The position numbers and the translations under genes are program-made. DNA of 64,000 nucleotides from Callipepla californica brunnescens (taxonomy: Eukaryota; Chordata; Aves; Galliformes; Odontophoridae): assembly GCA_023055505.1 (NCBI GenBank), contig JALIRH010000001.1, positions 14,542,967 to 14,606,966 of the forward strand, given 5' to 3'. Positions 42,001 to 51,299 of the stretch are shown here, piece by piece. The notes under the pieces were generated by a model, which did no database searches, was not told where the DNA came from, and was given only the letters and a program-made list of their open reading frames with translations. Numbering within the stretch: the stretch's first letter is position 1; every line of letters begins with the position of its first letter.

Positions 42001-45000
42001 AGGAATTTAGTTTTCATTCCTCTGCTTGTTTTCCATTCAGTACAAACATTTTTTCTTTACAGATTTTATTTGTGTTTTCCATGTTTACTTTTTATTGTTC
42101 TAGCTGGATATGATAAATAGCCAGTCAAAACCCTGTAAACAATTTTATCAGTTAACAAGAAAAGCACCATTAAAAAACAAACAACTGCAACTGAATACCA
42201 ATTTTGATAGGATATTTTCAACAATTAACACGATTTGAGTGAATATTCTTTGATTTATTGAATTGACATTAAATCTTCCCCATGAATGTTTCAAACAATA
42301 ACTTGAAAATTGCATCAGTGACATTAAAGTATTTATTTGATATTTTACCTTCCACTTCTTCATCACCCACCAGAGAAACCAAACTCCTAACAGATGTTGC
42401 CACAGGGATGTGGTGGGTCAGAGCTAAGCACCACACAGCTGCTCCTTCCCTTGCAGGTGGGGCATGGGGAGAGAACAGGAAGAGCAAAACTAGGAAACTA
42501 GTGGGTCACACAATACTGGCAACAAGTGAAGGTGAGAAGAAGAAAAACAAATCCTAAGTGAGTGATACCTTTGTATCACTCACCACCTCCCACAGGTTTC
42601 CAAGCAACAGTTGCCTCCTCCCAAAAAACTTTCTCAGTTCTTGCTGCTGAGCATGAGAGGATGTATGGTACGGTCAGTTCAGCTCAGCTGTTCCAGCTGT
42701 GTCCCCTCCAGCTTCTTGCCCACCACCAGCCTCTCACCATGTAACTGAGAGACATACTGTGCAAACACAGCTCAGCAACATCCAAACCAAGTGTGTAATC
42801 AATGCTGTTTCAGTCAGAAATCTAAAACAAAGCACCAGAGGCTGCTGTGAAGAAACCTACCTCCATCTCAGCCAGACTTATTGCAATGGGGCTTTAGAAA
42901 AAGTGCAGTGTGTATTGAATTTTTTTTACGTTCACACTACTAAAAGACTGATGTGCAGAACACTGAAAATAAACAAACACTGGTGTCCTAATTGTTATTA
43001 TTCTTGAAAAAATTTAGACTGGGTCTAAATTTTAGTATAAAGTAATTTCTTAATTATTCCCTCACAAGAAATAGCTGATGATGGAATCATAGTATTTCTC
43101 TTTTTATTTTATCCATCTTGATATCAACAACTAATCACACATGAAAACAGCCTCAAGAACACTCTTGAGTCTGTATTTTGTTGATGTCATTATTTTTTGG
43201 TTGAAGTGTGTAAAAATAGTTATGGGTACTTTATGAAAGGTAATGCATTCATGAGTCTAATAAAAATCCACATAAAGACCTCAGTCTTCTCTGATGTGCC
43301 ATGCTTGTGGCAGAGGAGGGTTAATAAAATCTGCTGCAACCACCAGTACTAATGGCTGGATATTGCCACAGTCAAGCATGTCATTTTTCCACTGTATTTT
43401 CAAATAAATTTGTAACACTTCTCTGCTTTAATTAAGCTTAGCCTTAAGAAATTTTATTTGGTATGTTAGCTTCTGCTTCATCTAGTACACTCTTCCACTC
43501 TCCAGTGACTAACCTTCAAAACTGACAGCCAAGAAGAAAACCAGATGCTCTTCCTAACAGTTCAAATAATGGAAGGAAAAGAATCATTATGTTCTGAGTC
43601 TGGCTGTGCTGAGAAACACAATCTCTCCTTAAAACCACTGCCAAGTTACTCTAGGTCATGTCATAAAGGCAACACAGCCTTCTTTACCCAAATACATGGT
43701 TCTACTGATATGCTCAGCCCTTCGATCAGCAACCTGGATGGCTATGTACCTCCTCTAGATGAGGAGCAATCCCTGAGCTGAGGAGTTTCTAGCCAAAAGC
43801 CCTGTGGGTTTGACAGCCACACAAATCACTCTGTGATTTATCCTGAAGATAAGCATGGGCACAAACCCTACTTGTGCAGGAAATAATGCAAATGTAAGGT
43901 TTAAATAAGGAAAAGAAGCAGCACGGAGGCCAAGTAAAGAACTGGGACAATTAACAACCTAAATCATACCTACGTTATGGACAACTATTCAGATTAAAAA
44001 CTTTATCCATATCCAAAAATGACTGTTTCATGAAGTAAGTGAACAAAGTGAATTCCTACTTCTGAATTATTTGGAATTATTAGTTTAAAGCATATATAAA
44101 TTAGTTTCATACTAAAATAATTCATTGTACTACAATCTTTCATATTTGTTTGTAGAATTACACAGCAATACAAATGTATTTCACGGAATAAACCTTTGTA
44201 TTTACAGTTGCAAATGACTGCAACATTGATTTTTAAGTTCTATTTTGGTTTAATTAGCATGCAAATTGACAGCAAATATAAAAACAGACAAGTAAAGAAC
44301 GTGGATTTGAACGACACACCTCAGAGAACTCAAGCCTTTGACAAACAACCTTCTTTAAGTGCTTGTCCATTTATATCTTTACTTTCTAGCTAACTCAAAC
44401 CACCTAACCTCTCTTGAGTTTACACAGAAAGGTGTCTCAATGAGTTCAAACACAGCTATAGCAAGACTGAGAATAGCAAACACAGAAACATATCTTAAAG
44501 TACAGGAACTATGTAGTATCCAACTCAAAATGCCAAAGAATGAAATGAAGTTCCCACATAGAGTGGGTTGGGCAACCTCAAACTGTCACAGGCAGCTGAT
44601 TTCTATTCATTAGATGACACATAAAACCATAATAGCCATCTCTTACATAAAGCTGAATGACCTCCAACATGACAAACCGGACTTCAGAAACTGGTTCAGA
44701 GTTCATATATTGACACAGAGATACAGTAGACAAAAAAAAGTTTAAAATCCTGCAGCTGTCATAACTAAAGTCTTTCCTGTTATGTCACTCATTTTCTGTT
44801 CACCAACAATATGGCAGGCAGTACCAAATAAAGTAAAAGCAGCTTCCGGGAAAGACTTCTGGAAACCTGAGCACATCATTCTCATCAAGGAGACAAAAAC
44901 AAGCAGAACGGACTTGCAAAGCTGACCACCACGAAGAATACAGAAACAGGAGCAACTCAATGCTTTCATTATATAAGGGCAGAAAAATGATGAAAGCACA

Positions 45001-48000
45001 AGGTAAAGCTTACTTAGTCGGCTAGATATGACACTGCTAGGATATATGAGGGATGCTCCAAAAGTAAGGCCTCCAATTTTATTATATGGGCCCACAATGT
45101 TTACCTCTACGGCAGTAGAGGTTAAACCTTCCAACTGCTTTACAGTGTTGCTGTGTGACAAATGCCATCAAAGGGGCAGCCTGACAAAATGGTGTCAGAC
45201 TTGGGTGCAGGAAGAAAAAGTGTGTCAATGAACACCTGCATGTGGAAAAAAATGTATCCACTGATATCAGCCAATGCTTGCTGAACGTTTATGGAGACCA
45301 AACAGGGGATGAGAGCACAGTGAGGCAGTGGGTAGTGTGCTCCAGCAGAGGTGACACTGACAATGGGTCACCTTTGCTGATGCAGATTTTTAGGAGCGCA
45401 GCATGTAGGCCCTTGTTTATCAATGGTGAAAATGCACGGCTAATTCTGGTGACTATGTTTAAAGATAGCGTTTTTTAGCTGAGACTTTTCTGTATCAGAT
45501 AGAGTCACTGTGTTCTTTGTTGCAGTCCCACAGAAACAAATAGGAGGCATTACTTTTGGAGCAGTCTACGTACTTTGGACTAGTGCTTTAGTCTCAAGAC
45601 CATTTCTTGGCTGGGGTGCATTAGGCACATTCCTGCAGTTCATCTTCCAGATTATTTAGTTCAAAAGGAATCCAGGCCAAGTCACTCCCCAAGATCACTT
45701 CAGAAAGCAAATCAAAGCAGGGGTGAACAAAAGGTTCAGTTCAAAACAGCACTGCTGATCCAAATGAAAACACTAACACAGACACACTCATCGCTGGGTG
45801 CTAATTAGGCGGCAGAGAAATCAAGCGTTTTAAGTAAAAGAAAGACTAACTTCTGATGGTCTGAAATAGAATTTGAGAAGAATGATTGCAGTATAAAACT
45901 TGCCTATGAGATGGAACAAAAATATTTAAAATTTGATGCAAGACATTAACAGTCAGCTCTGTGAATTACTAGCCCATCACACCCATGTAGACATGAATCA
46001 CTTTACTGGAACTGCATGCACATGAAACTGAAAGCAGAAGTCTATTATTATGACTAGCTAGAGTCAGACACTTCTGGAAGTTTTAGTTATTGTAGTTAGT
46101 AATGTTTAATAAACGCTTTACTGCTGACAGAAAACTGTAAAACTAATTAACACAGATTCACAAAACTCTCTTCAGATTAAGTGGAAATTCAAATAGGGCA
46201 AGCCATTCATAAGTTTGAGCAATTCAAGTGTATCACTTTACCATTAAAACAAAAATCTATTACTCATAACATTGGGGCATTGCTAGTAAAGCGCAACAGT
46301 CACAGTGACAGTAATAGGTGCTGCTTCAAGAATTTCCAGACATTCCCACAGTGAGTTTTCTGTCACCTCACCTTACCTAAGTGCTGTAGTGCTGCCGGTT
46401 CATGAAAAAAGTTGAAGACACAAAATACTAAGGGGTTTGAATCACACTGTTGAAGAAAAGCACAGTTTCTATGGTTTTCTGAATGGAGGTTCTAAATGAA
46501 CTAATGCTGCTGTATATGGATTCTTCAGACACTAAACCATAACTGAAAACAGCAACAGTGACAGCCGCTTGAAGAATCTGACAGTATTTCTACTAGACTT
46601 GGTCATACACACCATATCACCCAGTAAAGAAATCTAATGGACTTCCACCATCTAAATGGCTATTAGAAACTTCTAAGTGTGATTACCAGGTTTTTTTCTT
46701 CATTTATTTACGTTGCTTCCAAATTCTAAAAGTTAAGTATCGACTCACTTGTTATTCTATTCAGTTAGTTAACAACAGACAAAGGTTAAAGCATTCCAAA
46801 TACGTTATAGATGATAATCCTGCATTTTCTAAAATGTGGCTTGATTTCCAAAATACAGTTCCATGTCTGTTGAAGCTCTCTCTTGCACTCTCTGGTTCAT
46901 TCAAATGCAGAGGATTTAAGTCTACCCATAGTCCAAGCAATAATCATGGTGGGACCTCTAATATGTAAAATGTTCTCCTTGAAGCAGAAAGGCCGCTGGT
47001 CACAAAGTGAAAATTCCTTGTTTGGGGATGCTGAACTATTCTGACACTTGCCAATGCCAAAAATACCTGATCACAGCCGAATTAAACTGGTAAAGACATG
47101 ACACTATGCACTCTGACAACACTGTACTGCACACAGGCAGAAGTAGTCATACTTGAATTCCAAGGTCTAAGAAGCCCAGAAGAGCAGAAATGATGTGAGC
47201 AAGATCTTGAACAACAGCGCACAACAAGACATGCTTTTGCAAGGACTGGGCAAAACACGAACCCAGCATTTGCAGAAATGAGGTTAAGTCTTTCATTCTC
47301 TTTCAGCAGAAGACTATTCACACAAATAATGGTTTGAAGACTGAAACTGAGTATTGATATTGCCAAAAAAGACAGCACCCTTTCATCAGCTCTCACAGCA
47401 TGCTAAGTATGGAGGGGCAAAGCCCAAGAATCTCACAAACATTTATGTATGCATTAAATAAAAAATGGACTACCAAGGAAGAAAAGTGACAGCTGAGGAG
47501 ATGAGAGAGCATACTGCTTAAAGCAGTCAGAGAATGTCACATGTTGGCCAAGCTGAATCTCAACCCAGAGTTTCTACCATCCCCACAATCCTTACTATTT
47601 CAGTTCTTTTGTTTGTTTTGCTTCCTTTACATTGTAACACAACTATTTGCTGAGTATTCACAGTTCAGGTTCCTTTTCCTTTTATCATAGAATGGCCTAG
47701 GTTGAAAAGGACCTCAAAGATCATCGGGTTTCAACCCCCCTGCCATGGGCAGGGCCAACAACCACTAGAGCAGGCTGCCCAGAGCCACACCCAGCCTCTC
47801 CTTGAATGCCTCCAGGGAGGGGGCATCCACAACCTCCCTGGGCAACCTGTTCCAGTGCGTTATCTGACTGAATAAAATGAAAGAGAACAATGATGAAAGA
47901 GAACAATTAGGCTTCATCGCCTTAGTATTTATGAGAGCAAACAAAAAGGAGCACCTTGAAATTTGTATTTTTTTTATGACACTTCACAGAACTTCAGAAG

Positions 48001-50427
48001 AGAATGGGAGTTCGTCTTCAGGAGGCAAGATATCTACAACAGGCAAACAAGTATAGGACGCATGTTGCAGTATGCTGCTACCAATCAGAAATCCTTGCTC
48101 ATTAGGATGTGCTTAGAATCTTGCTATATGTAAATCATTTTTTGCTGACTAAAGAACTTTTATTCCAAGGTGGATGCAAATCTAAAGGATCTCGTCATAA
48201 GTATAGGGGCTCATCAATACTAATCTATTAGGAGGTGATTCTAAGAAAATTAATTATTCTTTCAACTTATTACACTCCAGCCCATTTCCAGAAATAATGT
48301 GAATTTCAGCCACAGCTTTTACAATTATCTCCAAATTCTACAGAAGTCAGTGTACTTTATGCATCCTGTGGGTTGGTACAGAAAGTCCTGGAGGGTGCTG
48401 AAAGCTCCAGATATATTATCTGAGATCTTCAGTCCTGGAATATCTCAACTACCTTACCCTGTAACCACACACTGCAAAGCTGACAACAGAAATGCTGGAA
48501 TATAGACTGGAAATGTTATGAACTCACCTCTTCCTCTTTCCACCCCCATTTCCCCAACAGAATTAGACTTGAAAAAAAGCAACAAATATCCACAGTTAGC
48601 CTTAAATCTAAGTTCACTAGAAAAAAAAAATTAAAAAAGCATGTCTGAATGCTGAATTGAGTAAAAAATAAAAACACTCTTTGTCTTTGTCTTTCTGTGA
48701 ACGATGCACGCCCCTTAAAGCTGATCACGTGCCTTGAAAGGTGTGGCTGGTGAGCAAACCTGAATCAACACATCCACTTGTTTGTACCTTAGTGATCCCT
48801 GAAAAAGTCACTCTACAACCTTTCACTTTGACAGCTCTGAGCTGTAGCCATGTCTTTCAGGCCCTGCACAGAACTTGTCTGCGTGGAGACCACTGTTCTT
48901 CTCCATACCTTCCATAAAAAAGGAAGAGCAGGTATTGAAAACCTTACGGAAATGGAACCATACACTACTTTGTTTCATTGTAAAAATACAATTCAAATTG
49001 GAACTATAAGAAGAAGGAGGCTTTCCAGGCTAGTTAGCTCACTGGCTTGAAACTCCCCTGATTCTGTTGTATGGCCTACACAATGCTTTTAACCAGGGTG
49101 GACACTAGATCACATGACGGGGAAAAGGAACACATGGAAAATAAACATGTATCACAAATACTGTTTCTTCTGTCCAAAATATGTTTCTAAGAGTTCTGTT
49201 CCGCCTGATCTTCTGTATCTAATCTTCTTTTATTATTTTTTTTACTGTTTAGAAGTTATGAGTCATTCTCCAGGACAAAAAAAAAAAAAAAACACAACAA
49301 AACAATAAGATAAGTATAAGCCAATTTAATATGTCTCCCTGCCAGGCTTTTTTTTTTTTTTTTTCTTTAAACTTTGCTACAGATACTTTCTGGTTTCTCA
49401 AATGAGTCTTCAACTTTGATTTCACAGAGCTATTGATTTTCCATGTTACAAAAGCAGAGGCTGCATCTTTAATCCGCTGTTGCACAACTGAGTTACCAGG
49501 CTCTGCTAAGTTAACCTCTTATGTATAAAGTCACAGCCTTTGAACAACCTTATTTGTCTGTTCTTCAGAGGCAGAAAACTGCTGTCAGAACTCTGAAAAA
49601 CAAAGCTGAAGCTGTAAATGCAAGAAAAGAAATAAGCCTCATCTTCACAGGCCAGAACTCAGCAGGCAAACACACTGCCCTGCTTTGAGGACAACCTACA
49701 GTACACCTTGTCGAACTCCTCTACACGAAGGTGATCAGAGCATCAATATACTTCATGCAAGTGCAAACTGCACATAGTTTGAAGGATTTCTCACTGTGAT
49801 GAACACGCTTCTAAAGAACACTCGAGCAGTAAACACAAAACAAGTGGCCAGTCTCTGAACAGGCATTAGGCACAGCACCCCAGTAAGCTAAGAGGAGAAA
49901 AAGGCGAGTGCCCTCCCACCTGCGCAGCACTGCTGGACCAGGACTGCCCTTCTCAGCTCACTGCAGGGCTGAGGAGAAGCTTGGCAAAGAGCTCCAGAAA
50001 GCAAGCGCCAATGCTGAGCAACGAGAAGGCGGTTTTAAGGAGCAGCATCTGCCTCTCATTGACTGCAGTTTTTCAAGTAGTGAAAAGCAGCGCTGACATC
50101 AGTGCATCCTTTATTTCTTCCTCTGTTTTGCGTTTTTTTTTTTTTTTTTTCTTTTGCACATAGGATATTTCTGGCTAAAAGAATAAAGGCGGGGCAGTGA
50201 AAGTGTTACAGAGGTACACCGAGGAGGGGCCGGGGACGGGGGAGCGGCGAGGGGTTAAAACCCACAAAACGAATCAGTAAACGCATCATTCAAATAAAAG
50301 GCGCAACAATTACCGAGAAACTTTAAAGCGTCTCACCTCGAGGGAGCGAGATCAAAGCGCTGCTGTCGCTCGGAGCCCGTTCTGGCCCGTCAGGCCCCGG
50401 AGGAAGAGGTTCCCTCACTTGGGACAT
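6063..50427 (-). CDS. MDFIC: MDFIC, MyoD family inhibitor domain-containing protein (whole spliced CDS, four exons)
   Basis: The coding sequence joins 50427-50337, 39985-39854, 19203-18934 and 6310-6063 on the minus strand. It totals 741 nt and encodes 246 residues, the same length as I recall for the human AUG-initiated p32 form. Seen: an acidic, Pro-rich N-terminus (1-30), a polar Gln/Asn-rich segment (31-75), a basic Ser/Lys-rich segment (76-164) and a C-terminal I-mfa domain (165-246) with 24 cysteines in its last 81 residues. Known for the family: I-mfa proteins bind and retain transcription factors such as MyoD-family bHLH proteins and LEF/Axin components. MDFIC binds cyclin T1 (P-TEFb). 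Its palmitoylated C-terminal cysteine helix is an auxiliary subunit of Piezo channels, and human mutations cause a lymphatic anomaly. The identification rests on the domain, which is nearly identical to the mammalian protein as I remember it, and on frame-consistent splice junctions. Each exon is described separately. Confidence 0.97.
7125..7445 (-). mobile_element. CR1 LINE fragment, reverse-transcriptase region (dead)
   Basis: The minus-strand translation shows [30 protein letters not shown], a stretch ending [12 protein letters not shown], and [20 protein letters not shown]. This matches the CR1 RT palm region (PQGS-x-LGP-x-LFNIFI-x-DL...FADDTKL...LEGR...MKFNKAKC). The catalytic F-A-D-D box is changed to L-V-D-V, so the enzyme is inactive. 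It is an old 5'-truncated and 3'-truncated piece lying in the same orientation as MDFIC, inside intron 3. Confidence 0.88.
11050..11670 (+). mobile_element. CR1 LINE 3' portion, plus orientation
   Basis: The segment runs from GAGCCAGCACTGTGCCC through GAGCACTGTGTTCAGGTCTG, GAGAGCCACAAAGATGATGA, CAGGGGAGACCTGGGGATG and TGGAACAGGCTCCGACCAGA to CACCTGGACACTTTCCTG. These are in the order of the CR1 ORF2 end and 3' UTR. Numerous substitutions and small indels break the frame. Its 3' end abuts the next, oppositely oriented CR1. Confidence 0.92.
11672..12190 (-). mobile_element. CR1 LINE 3' portion, minus orientation
   Basis: It begins at the CR1 3' end (ATCACAGAATGGTCTGGGTT reads out of the tail on plus), then TGCCTCCAGGACACTCTGGG, CTCTCCTCCAGGCTGAAG, TCAGCCTGTCCCCATATG and TGGCCACACTTCTCTTGA, the reverse complement of the usual CR1 3' order. 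It is tail-to-tail with 11050-11670, so the two copies form a large imperfect inverted repeat. Confidence 0.92.
12840..13050. repeat. GC-rich patch with 17-bp tandem repeat (12965-13011)
   Basis: Base composition jumps from AT-rich to GC-rich for about 200 bp. Within it GGGATAAC recurs at 12965, 12982 and 12999, a 17-bp period over about 2.7 copies. No protein is recognised in either ORF across it (95 codons plus, 89 codons minus). Possible sources are an unrecognised repeat, an alternative exon or a small regulatory island. Confidence 0.5.
15790..15835. repeat. T14 plus (AT)n microsatellite
   Basis: A run of 14 T is followed by about 11 AT dinucleotides and a second T run. This is simple sequence, likely length-polymorphic. 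Confidence 0.95.
18934..19203 (-). CDS. MDFIC: MDFIC coding exon 3 (residues 75-165, basic Ser/Lys-rich segment)
   Basis: The acceptor is TTTCATTTTAAG after a long CT tract, and the donor is GAAG|GTAAGC. The exon is 270 nt and phase 1 at both ends. The peptide begins [20 protein letters not shown], passes through [18 protein letters not shown] and [19 protein letters not shown], and ends FSQKPSPE. The run KKSK follows the Ser-rich stretch and could serve a nuclear signal. MHRKIQS is conserved with mammals as I recall them. In the human gene a frameshift at this Met-His-Arg motif is associated with central conducting lymphatic anomaly. The exon is rich in Ser, Asn and Lys with no cysteine, in contrast to exon 4. 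Confidence 0.95.
21170..21300 (-). mobile_element. CR1 LINE 3' end, short fragment
   Basis: AATCATAGAATCATTATGGC opens the copy, followed by AGATCATCTAGTCCAACCAC and a run of CATGTCCCTCAGTGC, the characteristic reverse complement of a CR1 3' terminus. It is truncated after about 130 bp. Confidence 0.9.
22014..22038 (+). repeat. T8-G17 homopolymer tract
   Basis: Eight T are followed by 17 consecutive G, then GGCAGGGGAGGTGGGAAGG, giving five or more G runs that could form a quadruplex on the plus strand. Run length may be inaccurate in the assembly. Confidence 0.9.
25382..25413. other. Short stem-loop (14-bp stem, 3-nt loop)
   Basis: CCCGCAGTGCCTTCC, then TCT, then GGAAGCACTGCGGG. The arms pair over 14 bp with a single bulged C. 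The flanks do not extend the stem, so it is shorter than a normal microRNA precursor. It lies in MDFIC intron 2 and inside a 96-codon plus-strand ORF of unknown nature. Confidence 0.7.
32101..32186. repeat. Perfect 43-bp tandem duplication
   Basis: A 43-bp unit beginning TTCTGCACAGACTTTGAGGG and ending CAAGTAAAATTT occurs at 32101-32143 and again at 32144-32186 without a mismatch. It lies in MDFIC intron 2. Lack of divergence implies a recent event or an assembly artefact. Confidence 0.95.
35989..36019 (+). repeat. A31 homopolymer
   Basis: An uninterrupted run of 31 A in MDFIC intron 2. Other A or T runs of 14-19 occur at 28364, 28431, 37899, 39346, 49277, 49348, 50133, 51009 and 58643. No flanking duplication marks any of them clearly as a retrocopy tail. 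Confidence 0.9.
36340..36697 (+). mobile_element. CR1 LINE 3' portion, plus orientation
   Basis: Contains GATAAAACAAGGGGAAATGG, TTAGGTTAGATATTAGAAAA, CAAGGCTGGATCAGGCCCTG, GGAGTTGGACTAGATGGCCT and the tail GATCTATGACTCTATTATTC, the order of a CR1 3' end. It is antisense to MDFIC, in intron 2. Confidence 0.93.
39854..39985 (-). CDS. MDFIC: MDFIC coding exon 2 (residues 31-75)
   Basis: The acceptor is a pyrimidine-rich tract ending CTTTTGACTTAG and the donor is A|GTAAGT. The exon is 132 nt. The split codon G|AA gives Glu31, and A|CA at the far end gives Thr75. It encodes a polar, low-complexity segment containing [11 protein letters not shown] and ending [13 protein letters not shown]. The tail corresponds to the mammalian W-G-N-x-x-D-G-x-L-I-R stretch. 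The exon is symmetric (phase 1 on both sides), so skipping it would keep the frame. No folded domain is evident, and this part is probably disordered. Confidence 0.93.
40913..40940. repeat. Perfect 28-bp AT-rich palindrome
   Basis: TGCAATAT...ATATTGCA is a perfect palindrome with a (TA)n core. It could extrude as a cruciform and is probably a microsatellite with symmetric ends. Confidence 0.9.
45047..45570 (+). mobile_element. Internally deleted mariner DNA transposon (Galluhop-like)
   Basis: The left end GGATGCTCCAAAAGTAAGGC and the right end GGAGGCATTACTTTTGGAGC (reverse complement GCTCCAAAAGTAATGCCTCC) are the terminal inverted repeats of the avian mariner family, flanked by TA. The interior plus-strand frame gives [20 protein letters not shown] and [18 protein letters not shown], mariner transposase N-terminal helix-turn-helix region. 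At about 525 bp it lacks most of the transposase including the catalytic DD34D part, so it is non-autonomous. It lies in MDFIC intron 1, antisense to the gene. The family is known from chicken and supports a galliform source. Confidence 0.9.
47684..47866 (-). mobile_element. CR1 LINE 3' end fragment
   Basis: TATCATAGAATGGCCTAGGT opens the tail, then TCAACCCCCCTGCCATGGGC, AGAGCAGGCTGCCCAGAGCC, CCTTGAATGCCTCCAGGGAG and GGGCAACCTGTTCCAGTGCG. This is the reverse complement of a young-looking CR1 3' end, one of the best preserved here. It is in the MDFIC sense orientation in intron 1. Confidence 0.95.
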
Positions 50428-51290
50428 CTGCCAGCTCTCACCGAGCAGCGCAGAGCCGAACTAACACGTCGCCCTGCAGGAACAAGCGCGCGAAAGGACT
50501 CGTTAGAGCGTTCTACGTAGAAAACTCACGGCACGGGGCGAGGGACCGCGGAGGGACAGCGACGGAGCGGCGGCAACTTCGCGGCCGGGCGCGCCGCCCG
50601 CCCCACGCGGCGACACCCGCGGGACTGGGGGGGCGGCGGCGGCTGCCGCGGGCGGCGTTGGGCCGACAGCCGGGGGACGCGGGGCCCCACGCGGCGCGCC
50701 CTACCTCCGCATTTCCTCCCGCTCCGCCCGGCCCTCCTCCGCGCCCCCGCGGCCGCAGTCCCCCCCCCCCCCCCCACCCCCCCGGGCACACGCGTGCATT
50801 CACGCACCCGCACTCGCCCCCCGCCGCCGCAGTCACTGCTTTGCCATCATTTCCGGACGTTGAAACATCCCACTCCGGCTGACGGCGAGCGCTGCTCGGG
50901 GCGGCCGCTGTTCAGGTCCCGCCGCCCCCCGCCCCCAGCCGGGCCTCCCGCCACGGGAAGTCCCCGGGAGGCCGAAAGCCGTCAGGCAGAAGTAGGGAGA
51001 AACGAAGGAAAAAAAAAAAAAAAAAAAGCCCTGAAAGAAGGCTTTCATGCCTGGACAGGGCTTGCAGCTGTAGGGTTTGGCTGGAGCACTTCTCACGGTG
51101 CGGCCGCTGCCTCAGAAGTTGTGCGCTGCCGTTGCTGTTTGCCTTCACCCCGACGCGCCTCTGAACGCGGGCAGCCTGCTCAGGGGAACGGCTGCGGGCC
51201 TCTGCTGCCCGCCCGGACCTGCCCCGGCCCCCGTCCGCAGCACAACACGGCTGTGCGAGGAGGAAGGATAGGACGAGTAGATTTTCAACT
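50200..51290 (-). promoter_or_regulatory. MDFIC: CpG island, probable MDFIC promoter and 5' UTR
   Basis: This is the only strongly GC-rich, CpG-dense stretch in the window, with many GGGCGG-type Sp1 boxes and no TATA box at a clear position. It covers the MDFIC start codon (50427). Upstream on the minus strand CCGGAAATGATGGC at about 50855-50842 resembles adjacent ETS and YY1 sites. The transcription start cannot be set by eye. A minus-strand ATG at 50799 opens a 32-codon upstream ORF ending at TAG 50703-50701. The island also contains C16-A-C7 (50760-50783) and A19 (51009-51027). Confidence 0.85.
50337..50427 (-). CDS. MDFIC: MDFIC coding exon 1 (residues 1-30 plus first base of codon 31)
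   Basis: The ATG is at 50427-50425. The frame reads [20 protein letters not shown] and continues to ISLPR, then one base (G) before the donor GTGAGA at 50336. The pattern MS-x3-E-x-L-x-PGP-x-GP-x-R matches the start of mammalian MDFIC as I remember it, which fixes this ATG. An in-frame TAG lies 12 codons upstream (50463-50461), so the protein cannot be extended N-terminally on this exon except from a near-cognate codon in between (one CTG at 50448-50446). The start context is weak (C at -3, T at +4). The exon lies at the edge of the CpG island. The 5' end of its untranslated part is not visible. Confidence 0.93.
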
Positions 51291-51299
51291 GCAGTAACC

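Larger units (their letters stand above)
39986..50336 (-). other. MDFIC: MDFIC intron 1 (10.4 kb)
   Basis: Bounded by the donor GTGAGA at 50336 and the acceptor CTTAG at 39986, phase 1. It carries a 28-bp AT palindrome (40913-40940), a deleted mariner (about 45047-45570), a CR1 3' end (47684-47866) and poly(A)/poly(T) runs at 49.28-49.36 kb. A moderately GC-rich, unassigned stretch lies at 42.36-42.76 kb. No further exon is recognised. Confidence 0.9.

Noticed and set aside
42269..42744. Moderately GC-rich stretch with short ORFs on both strands, possibly LTR-derived or an extra MDFIC exon
   Set aside because: No clear repeat ends, no recognised protein, and it is not needed to complete the MDFIC frame. 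The donor-like GGAAG|GTAAAA has no convincing partner acceptor.
50474..50529. Possible 56-bp intron in the MDFIC 5' leader (donor GCC|GTGAGT, acceptor TTCCTGCAG)
   Set aside because: Shorter than normal vertebrate introns, and its removal would still leave the in-frame TAG at 50461-50463.
50513..50836. Minus-strand Gly/Ala/Arg-rich ORFs upstream of MDFIC as an N-terminal extension or a second gene
   Set aside because: They begin at GTG, not ATG, are out of frame with MDFIC, and the MDFIC frame is closed by TAG at 50461-50463. They look like CpG-island artefacts.
50794..51297. Plus-strand ORF of 167 codons, the longest in the window
   Set aside because: It lies in the CpG island, where stop codons are rare, has proline/arginine/histidine-rich low complexity and runs through an A19 homopolymer. 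No domain is seen.
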